NCBI GenBank assembly: GCA_028015205.1
Contig: CM051521.1
Location: 119,544,614 to 119,608,613 of the forward strand
DNA: 64,000 nt
Source of the DNA: Mytilisepta virgata
Taxonomy: Eukaryota; Mollusca; Bivalvia; Mytilida; Mytilidae
Reading direction: 5' to 3'
Under the pieces are notes generated by a model that was given only the letters and a program-made list of their open reading frames with translations, made no database searches and was not told the origin of the DNA. Position numbers and translations under genes: made by a program. Of the stretch, positions 1-29,000 are shown piece by piece (the stretch's first letter is position 1; the number at the start of each line of letters is the position of its first letter).

Positions 1-1428
1 TTCCTTAGGTATATTTGTCCTCTTTATGAATCCCTACCCATCTCAATTTTACAGTAGTAGTCATAATTGTTTGCCCTTTGCCACATCCACCCCAAAATCT
101 AAAATACATTATACAGTAGGACTTTGTTGGCTTTTACTTCAAGAGACCATCAAAATTTGTTCGAATTAATAGTTTGGTCGAGCAGGGAAAATCACCAGTG
201 CAATAAAAGTTGCCAGTTGGTACAGCTGATCATTATTTGTGATATAGTTTTAGATGCAATACCTCAGCCTGTATCTATCACCTGGCTTCTATTAGCCCAT
301 CTGCAAATTTAAGCTGTTGTATCCACAAGGCCAGACTGTTAAAGAAATGCAAAATTTCAAAGTGACCTTGACATTTGACCTAAAGGTGGATCATTAGCAT
401 ATGTCCTTCCATATATCATTTCTGCCAACATCAGTTATGTTCTGCACATTACTTCCTGAGCCAATGACAAAAGTCATTTCCCATATCGTTTCCATGGAAA
501 CTTTTAGCTGTCGGGCAAGCAGTGATTCTCAACCAAAAGTGGATTGTTTTTAGAAAGTATTTCTGTCATTAATCCTTCAAAGTTTCAAAACATTTCATAA
601 TGTAGTTTCAGAGTAGAACATTTTTGAAAATTTGCCAATGAACATCAAACTGGCAGCCATGTTGTCCATCCAACCAAAACCAAAAGGCATAGTTTGTCGA
701 GGTCCTTCCATACATCATTCCTGCCAACTTTTACAATCTGCCCATTAGTTCCTGAGCAAATGACAAAAAATTCCTTTCCCATATGGTTTCCATGGAAACT
801 GAGCAGCCACAGATGTATGGCAACTGGATGAATCTCAAACAAAAGTGGGTCGATTGTACAGGGTATTGCTATCATCAATTCTGCAACGTTTCAAAACATT
901 CATAATGTAGTTTGAGAGAAGATTTTTGATAACAGGCCAATCAAAATCAAAGATGGCCTCTGGCAGCCATGTTTGTCCCACCAGAACCAAAGGTGGATCT
1001 TTTGTGGAGGTCCTTCCATGCATCATTCCTGCTAACTTTGGTTACAATCTGCCAATAAGTTCCTGAGCATATGACGAAAAATTCATTTCTCATATGGTTT
1101 CCACGGAAACAGAACAGCAGCAGACGTATGGCGAGTGGATGAATGTCAACAAAAAGCGGATTGTTTGTAGAGGGTATTGCTGTCATTAATCCTGCAATGT
1201 TTCAAAACATTTCGTACTGTAGTTTCAGAGATTTGTGATAATTGGCCAATCAAAATAAAGATGCCATTTTGTTCATCTAACCAGAACCAAAGGTGGAAAG
1301 TTTGTAGAGGTTCTTCCATACATCATTCCTACCTAGTTATTAGCTATCGGCCTAGTAGTTTGAGAGGAGAAGATCAAAATGTGAAAGTGGTGACATAAGT
1401 CCACATGTCCTTCAGGCCAGGTGAGCTA
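1..1428 (+). repeat. Hairpin-ended tandem-core element (AGCTCAC/GTGAGCT family), 5' end beyond window
   Basis: At least three imperfect internal repeats of about 300 bp begin around 645, 955 and 1255, each with a CAGCCATGTTG/CCATGTTTGTCC-type block, CTTCCATACATCATTCCT and CCTGAG. The right end at 1398-1428 is the family's terminal hairpin (CCACATGTCC then GGCCAGGTGAGCTAAT). One stem pair is broken in this copy. No gene is seen here. Confidence 0.6.
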
Positions 1429-2980
1429 ATAAACAGCAACCGATTACCTTAACATTAGAATTGAATCAGGTGCAACTACCACTGGTAGAGTTATAAAAAT
1501 TAACAAAACCCAGGGAAATGAAGGCTTCCATTTCAACTGGACACATTGTTTATGATAAATATCTTGATATAGCCCATTTAAAATTTATATCCAGGTTCAC
1601 AAATCCAATTCAAAAACTACAAATTCAGTACTCAGGTAATACTATCTCATCTGCCTTGACTGGCAATAACTGTGGCAATATGGACAACTAAAACCTGCTT
1701 ATATGTACACAGTATTTTTGCTTCCAACATAGTAGTTAAACAAGAGGAAACAATAAAAAGTTTCTAAACACTAATATCTCTCATGCCTCGATCCTGTTTT
1801 ATTGAAGCATGGTCAATGTCTGGTGACATAAGTCAAACTGACATACACCTAAATGACTCTAACAAACAAAATGTTTTTAACTACATTCTATGAAAAAGAG
1901 AACTGATCTCAAAACTTGGACCAGATCTGTGAAGCATGGACTTGAAATTAAAGTCAGATGACACATGTCAAACAGACATGTCAACAATGATTCTTTAAAC
2001 CAAATATCACTGACCTACGATGTACAGTTTTTGAGAAATTAAGCAAATCACAAAAATTTGATTTAAATAAGTGAAAAATGAAAATGAAGTCAAGGTCAGG
2101 AGATGTGTCAAAACGCATGTAAATCTTGCAAGGAATAAACAGACCAAATACAGCTGTGCTATCACTTACAGTTACTAAGAAATGCACATAATAACAGCTT
2201 GATATATGTTTCTCTCAAATGAAGGTACCTTTCAAACTAACTTTTAGCAATCAATCAAATTTCATGTACCTTTTCTTCAATAGAAAACACACCAGGTGAA
2301 ATTTTTACATTAAAATGAATCAATAAAATTTTGCTGTATGATCAACAATGAAAAACTGAAAGTGCATTCATGGTTCTATATCAGCCTATTCTTATGCTAC
2401 TCGCAACATCTGACTTCTTATAAACAGTAATTTCTTAAACATAGGTATTAACAAGCTTTATTAACAATAACCAACATTTAAGTACAAATGTTCTATTTCA
2501 CAACTCTTGTGAATTGTCAGATTAAAATACTTGTTTTTATAACAGAAAACTGAGGGTTTCAGCAATATATTTAACTTGGATATTTTTGAAAACATCAAAA
2601 TGATTATTTATTAAAAGTATGTTTGCTGCAAAACAATATACATACACATGTCTGTTTGCTATTTAACAATATACATGTAAAACTAACAATTTTTTCAATA
2701 GAAAACCAAATAGTCTTTAATAATACAATGTACAGTGTATAAAGTCATTCAACAACAATTTATAATCTGATGTTAACCGGAATACCTGTGATCTTAAAGT
2801 ACAAAGCAAATGTAGTTCAGTTGTACAAAATAAACAAATTCCTTGGGAAGAGGTAAAATGTCATTATTACAAATATTCAGTTAGATAAATTAGTCTGAAC
2901 CTGTATCTCACACCAGTATTGAAGGATTAACATTACAGAGTATTCATCCTTTCTGAGATTAATTCTGTACGTCTTATATT
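1429..2980 (-). other. KAT8 3' flank, probably partly 3' UTR
   Basis: AT-rich DNA with no supported gene. Directly downstream of the KAT8 stop codon the minus strand offers AATAAA signals near 2607-2612 and 2455-2460, so the 3' UTR may extend several hundred bases. The part from about 1800 to 2200 carries degenerate GAAGTCAAGGTCAG and GACATGTCAA blocks of the GAGGTCAAGG repeat type. Confidence 0.35.
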
Positions 2981-21614
<18,634 letters not shown>

Positions 21615-21687
21615 TGTTGTTTTCTTTTTTTTAAATACCGGTACAAACCGGAATGGAGACGGATTTAACTGTCACGTGATAATCAAA
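21615..21687. promoter_or_regulatory. Shared bidirectional promoter of KAT8 and LRMDA
   Basis: Only 73 bp separate the divergent start codons of KAT8 (minus) and LRMDA (plus), so the two transcripts must start within or overlapping this interval. It contains an E-box CACGTG at 21673-21678 in the context GTCACGTGAT, the USF/CLEAR-type core typical of housekeeping bidirectional promoters. It also holds an ETS-type CCGGAA at 21648-21653 and another CCGG at 21639-21642. No TATA box is obvious. The motifs are seen directly; their function is inferred. Confidence 0.75.
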
Positions 21688-22991
21688 ATGGCAGACGAAG
21701 TAGAAGAGAAAGTAAACCAAGATTCAGAAGACGATGATTCAGTCGAACAGTATCAAAACGGACAGGTTGAATTTAATCAAAATTATTTTAAAAAAAAATA
21801 AGAAATTAAAAAATATGTGGTAATGATATTCCCTTTTTCTTTCAAGTTGACAAAAAAATTTTTTTATAATAATAATAAGTTTTATTTTCCAAATTATAGG
21901 GCCCATAAAGAGCATAACACAAACAGTACAATAACAAAACATTACAATGCAATTAAAAGAACATATAGCTTATAAATTGAATGTCAACTGTATGAGGAAA
22001 GGGTCAGTGATCAAAGGGAGATAATAATGATATTAAATATTCATATTTTTTTGGTTTTCCTTAGTTCCAGACCATTAGCAAGATATTCACATAAAATAGA
22101 TAAAAAGCTATTGTCTTCGTTATTCATGATCCAGATATAGAGATCATACGAATTTAGAAAAAGTAAATTTGGGTATTTTTTAATGTAATTAGTCATATCT
22201 TTTAGAATTAGAGTGCTAGAATTAGAAAATATGAAAATTATCTTACTGTCTGAACACCTCAGTTCGTAAAATGGATATTTCTGAATTTGAATACCTTAAT
22301 CGGTGTGATTGTCTAGTCACTTGGTTGAACAGTCTGGCGGTCCACATAAAATTTTCAGGGCTGCATTTGAAGTGGATAAAACTCTCAAATAGAGAAAATT
22401 CATGGTCTAATAAAATATCTGAATTATCAAAATATATTGGAATATCGTCAAACAATCTTTGCAATACTACTTTTAATCAAAAATTAGAAGACCTGTCTAA
22501 AAAAAGAGATGGCAACTCTGGGAAACTTCTATTTTTTAGTAAAATTTATACTGAATTTAAACAAGAATATTTAAACTTTAATGTTCCAAAACATTTTAGG
22601 AAAAAGCTCACCACACCAAGAATAAGTGCACAATCATTAGCCATGGAAACTGGTAGATTTGCAAAATCAATAGTACCCTCTAATGAGAGATTTTGTAAAT
22701 TTTGCATAGGACGTTGAAAATGAGATATACTTCTTGATCAAATGTCCCCATATATTCCGAAATTAGATCAAAATATAAATTCAAAGAAATAGATAGAAAT
22801 AATTTGAATGAAAATTTTAGCGAAATTTTAAATCCCAATTTGGAAAAAGAACTAAAATCCATTTGTATGTATATAAAAGAAGCTTTTGATTTTAGAGACC
22901 ACCATAGTGTTTCACCAGATACCATTCCTTTATAGACGCTTATGAATATGCATATATGTATATATATATGTGTGTATGTATGTGATGTATT

Positions 22992-23051
<60 letters not shown>

Positions 23052-26000
23052 ATAACTGTTTATTAATTAACAATTTTATTTGTAGTAGATGTAATTGTTC
23101 AATGTATTTGAATCATGCCTCTATTGTGCTCTTTCCAATAAAATATTGAATTGAATTGGGTGAAAAATGCTACAAGCTAAGTCGTAACCAAAGCAATTGA
23201 ACTTACCTAATTTTGTTAACCGCCTCGGTGGTCTCGTAGTAGCGTGCTCGTCTCAAGTGTGGAAAGTTGCGGATTTGATCCCCAGCCAGGACAAACCAAA
23301 GACATTTAAATTGGTATTTGCTGCTTCTCCGTCAAGCACGCGGCATCTACATTTGTAGGAGTAAGAGCAAAGACTACTGGTCGGCTTGGAGTCAGTATAA
23401 TATAGAGTGAATATATGTATTAATATAAAATAGTTTTATTAGTCCCTTACCCGCGAAGCCAAAGGGGACTTTAAATTTGCACTCCGTCCTTCTGTCCATC
23501 TATCCGTCAGTCTGGCAGATCAGTTTTCTGCACTTTTTTCAGTTGTGCTTGAAGATATTGATTTGATATTTGGTTTATAGTTTTACCATTGATATTCATG
23601 CAAATAATCAGTTTTCGGCACTTTTTTTCGACATGCTTGAAAATATTGATTTGATATTTGGTATATAGTTTTAACATGACAAGTTACAGATCAGGTTCGA
23701 ATTTCATTTTGTTCAGATGATTTTTTTGCAGAGTTATGGGTTGAGGACTTAGAAAGTTCATGCAAATAATCAGTTTTCGGCACTTTTTTTCGTCATGACT
23801 TAATATATTGATTTGATATTTGGTATATAGTTTTAAAATGACAAGTTACAGTTCATGTTCAAATTTTGTTCCGTTCTGAGAATTTTTTTGCAGTTTGAAC
23901 CTCAATTTTGGCATTGAATCTTGAAGAAGTTATATAAAAATAGCACTGATCAGATTATTATTGTGAGAGTTATTGCCCTTGGAAATAGGAATTATTGTTA
24001 AAATAATAGTTTTCTGGACTTTTTTTGCAAACGCTTTTACCAAGTGATCTTATTGATATGTAAGGTTATAATGATAAGCTACAGAGCAAGCTGATCTGGT
24101 AATTATTGTGTACCCCTTGCAAACATACTTTCAGGATTTTTAGAAGTCATGACTCTGTCCATATGTCTTCGTCCGATTCACATATTTTGCGTGTTTACTC
24201 ATTGCTGAAGCCTGTAGGGGACATTTTATTGCCCAGCAATACTTTCAGAATGGTTGTTAAATATGATTTATTATATTTGTTTTATCTTATCTGGTCATAT
24301 GTAATTTTATCAACATTTAGCTCCAACAATCTCATGGATGATTTTGTGATTATTTTTTTTTTTCAAAATCCTTAATCTGAAATCCCAGCATAGTCAAAAG
24401 AACTGATTATCTCAGGTATTTCATTTTCAAATATAATTAGTGACATTTCAGCAGATATGAAAATGAAAGGATACATGGTATGCATCAGCCATGGTATGTG
24501 AAAACATCCCTTTTTTGTTCAGCAGACCAGTCATGACAATAGATTGATATATTTAGGGGGCTGCCTAAAAAAAAAAACCAAAGCACAAGACCATCAAATA
24601 TACTGATATGAAAAATTCAACAAAAGACACAAATAAACATTCTGAAAAAAACCAGCAAACCATTTAGTTATTACAATTTTTATTTGTAGTTATCATACAT
24701 TGGACAAAATGTTGACACTATACCCAGTTATTTAGCAGAAAAGTATTCACCGACTACAAAAAGATTTGATCTGAGCTTTAACCAGTTAAAGTAAGTTTTT
24801 ATATATGATGGTATATTTGATTTTGTAAAGGTTGTATTATTTTATAATAAGAATGTTTCAGGTAGAACTCAAAATCCAATAGTTAAAAAAACTTACAAAA
24901 TGATTTGACAAGAGATAACATTGAATTTTAAATATTTAGTGTACTCTAAGTTAATAAGTTACTACACTGGCCATGATAAAAACACCTCACATACTGGTAA
25001 ATTCTGAAATTCAATGTTATAACTTAAACAAATGAAAAAGGAAATGTGTAACATATCAAATGGGGTAAAAGAAAAATACAAAAATAGAAAAAACATATAA
25101 ACAGGAATAAAAGGAAAAAGATCCAATATTTGGATTCAATATTTTTGTTCATAATTTATAGTTTGAAACTCTTTCAGAGACTTAATTCTAAACTTTTATA
25201 TTGGAAAATGTTTATGACCAATTACTAAGATATTATGATGATGTTGCTAATATCTTTTATTGTGTTTCAGGTTGTTAGACGGCTTGGAAAAATTTCAGAT
25301 TTTAGAAGAACTGGTATTAGATAACAACAAGCTGGGGGATGATATTGTATTCCCAAGACTAAATCATCTTCATACATTAACACTAAATAAAAATTCTGTA
25401 TCCTTCATAATATGTATAAATTATGCAAATTATGGAAATTTTTACCACTGAGTAATTATCAAGTTAGAGTAAAAATAAAACATTTCTGTGAATGAACACA
25501 TGATTCATTCATAATGAATTCCTGTAATTTTAACCATTTAGTTTTTATCAGTTCACAAGAAATGATTGAAAATCTGCTCATTTGTGGAAAACTTTCTGTA
25601 TAATACATGTTTATTTTTTTAAAACTTTTTTAGCTCCCCTGGCCAAAGCTATTGTTACTCATTTTTTTTACCTCATCGAGCGGCGCTTACATCGGTTGAA
25701 TAAATACAGGACAGTCAATTTCATTTGGGATGTCAGGTTATCTAACATGTTTCAATAACTGATATGTCCAGTTATACGTGTTGTCAAATACCCATTCATA
25801 AATAGCACATGTAGCAGTTTGAATACTTATCATGTTTAAACAACTATTTGTCATCTATAATGTACAGAAATATTTAAAACTAAACCTATCAGATTGAAAT
25901 ATAAATTTTTTATCACATATAATACACCTTGGTGTTTTCTTTAGTACTGACAACACTACCACTATAAAAGACTGTTCAGTAATGTTCATAACGGGTATGC

Positions 26001-29000
26001 TGAACATTTGAAATAAACTTGCCTCATGTAAATTAAAAGGTTAAGTCTGCCTGATCAGTTCAATGAAACAGAGTAATACCATCACTTGGCATCCAACGTT
26101 TGTCCATCGTCTGTTAACTTTTCACATTTGGATCTTCTTCTTGAGAACCAGAATTTAACTAAACTTGTCACAGATAAGTTTAAGGTCAATTCCAATTATA
26201 CTTACTTTGGTAGTGATTGGAAATCCAGGATGGCTGCCGAACTTATTTTAACTTTATTCGGGACGAGATCAAAAGTTCAATGTAGGATAAAAAACTTAAT
26301 TCACATAGTTTTTTCACTGACCCCCCCCCCCCCCCCCCCCCCCTCTTAACTTAATTTAGGAAAAATTGATTGACCAATATGGGCATATGCTTTGAGTGTA
26401 TACTTTTTGTATCATAGGTCCTGTTTTTCCTCAACAATGTATGTTTGTTCTGTATATTGACTTGGACATCACTTGAATCAGTATTTTTCAATCCGAAAAT
26501 CGATGTCTGATAACAAAACTTGCTGTGATTTTTACCCCCTCCCCCCAAACCCCAAACTATTTGAATTAAGTTTTTTATCCTACATTGAACTTTTGATCTA
26601 GTCCCTTACTTTGGTGCCGTTTGGTCAAGAAACATGGCACCCAAAGCCTATTCTAATTTCTTATTGGATGAACTTTGTCAAACTTCTTCTCAAGAACCAT
26701 ATAGCCGATTAAACCCAAACTTTATAAATATGTTTCTTTAGAGGTCATTAACAAGTGTTGATACTTTGGTGCCGATCGGAAATCCAAGATGGCCGAACTT
26801 ATTTTAACATAGGACCCTTATGGGAAGATTCATTTAAAAACCTTCTTGTGTGAAACCACTTAGCCATTTGGAACCAGGCTTGGCAGCAATGTTCCTTAGA
26901 TTGTCCTCTTTCAGTATTGTGTCCGATGACCCAGACTGCCAACCAAGATGGCCATCAGAGCAGAACTTAGTTTAACATAAGACCATATTGGAACATTCAT
27001 TAAAAAATCTTCTTGTCTGAAACTGCTGATCCAATTGGAACCAAAATTGGCAGAAATGGTATTTAGGTGATCTTTCAAAATTGTGCTCCATGACCTATTT
27101 CTACAATACTGTTCATATGTAAGTTTTAAACTAGTTAATAACCATATGACAAACGTTTTGTTGACCTAAGCTACATTGCATTATATTCACATCAGTTATT
27201 TTTCTTATACATATTCATTTCCCCCCCCCCCCCCCTTTTCCAAAAAAAAAAACCAACATTGATGTTGGAGTATAAAGTTACTTATTTAATTAAGCAATAT
27301 TAAATACTTTGAATCACTTATTTTTCTTGGTATGTCTTGGTATGGCATTTTTGTTGATTAAGTAGATAGATTAATCCACAAATTTAAATATCAAACAAAA
27401 TATGATTGTTCTGATTAATTTGCAATGAGAAAATATAAAAATGTTCGGGTTTGATAAGAAGAATACAAGATCATTTTATGGTAGAGTTATCTTATGAATT
27501 TCCGACCATAATTTTAGAGCTTTTAATCAATGTGAGTAATTTCTTTGTTTCTAGCTTGGGTATAGCCAATATTGTTCTTACAAAAAGAACAATTTAATAG
27601 TTTTGATCAAACAATTAATGATTATACAGATCTAGTGGGAATTGATTATACTGCAAAGTAAATATATTGGATCAAAAAGTGTTTATTTATAATTTTAAAG
27701 ATTTTAACCAACTATGGAAGCTTATCAACATGTCCTTTCTGAAAATCCATAAAATTAAGAACCCCACAAATATTTCCCCTTTCCCATACCCATGAAAACT
27801 GATGTCAGTGAAAATAAGTGACTATCATAGTATGCCTTGAAGTCTCAGGTCAAATTATATGTTTTTAAGTGTTTGCTACCAATTATGATTTTACTGTATT
27901 ACAAATACCAAAAAATTCTTTCTAAGAATTAAAATCTCCCCAGATGTTATTACACCTAACAAAGATTACATCCTACTGGCTTAATGAATTTACTGATTCC
28001 TTAAATCATTGTAAGCTTACAGATCTATATAACTTGTTGGATAACTTAGCAGAAAATGTGCCTTCGTTAAAGTATCTGAGTTTACTGGGTAATGTAGCTT
28101 GTCCAAACCAACTATCCAGTCCTGACAACAATGATGAAGATTACCAACGTTACAGGTAAATTACAGAGTATAACAGTAATAGTACAGTTTTACCTTTAAT
28201 GAATTTTCCACTATCCTATCATTGTAATAATGAGGAAGATTACCAGTGTAACAGGTAAATTACAGAATATAACAGTAATAGTGCAGTTTTATCTTTAATG
28301 AATTTTCCACTATCCCATCATTGTAATAATGAGGAAGATTACCAACATTACAGGTAAATTACAGAGTATAACAGTAATAGTACAGTTCTACCTTTAATGA
28401 ATTTTCCACTATCCCATCATTGTAATAATGAGGAAGATTACCAACATTACAGGTAAATTACAGAGTATAACAGTAATAGTACAGTTTTACCTTTAATGAA
28501 TTTTCCACTATCCCATCATTGTAATAATGAGGAAGATTACCAGTGTAACAGGTAAATTACAGAGTATAACAGTAATAGTACAGTTCTACCTTTAATGAAT
28601 TTTCCACTATCCCATCATTGTAATAATGAGGAAGATTACCAACATTACAGGTAAATTACAGAGTATAACAGTAATAGTACAGTTCTACCTTTAATGAATT
28701 TTCCACTATCCCATCATTGTAATAACGAGGAAGATTACCAACATTACAGGTAAATTACAGAGTATAACAGTAATAGTACAGTTTTACCTTTAACCAATTT
28801 CCACTATCCCATCATCGTAATAATGAGGAAGATTACCAACATTACAGGTAAATTACTGAGTGTTACAGTAATAGTACATATAGATTCTCCTTCAGGTACA
28901 AGTGAATTATGGAATTTCTCCACCCAAGAAAGTTAAATTTTCGATTTTCAACACGTGAGCATTTGGGAGCGTGTTAAAATCTAAAATTTAACTATTGAGG

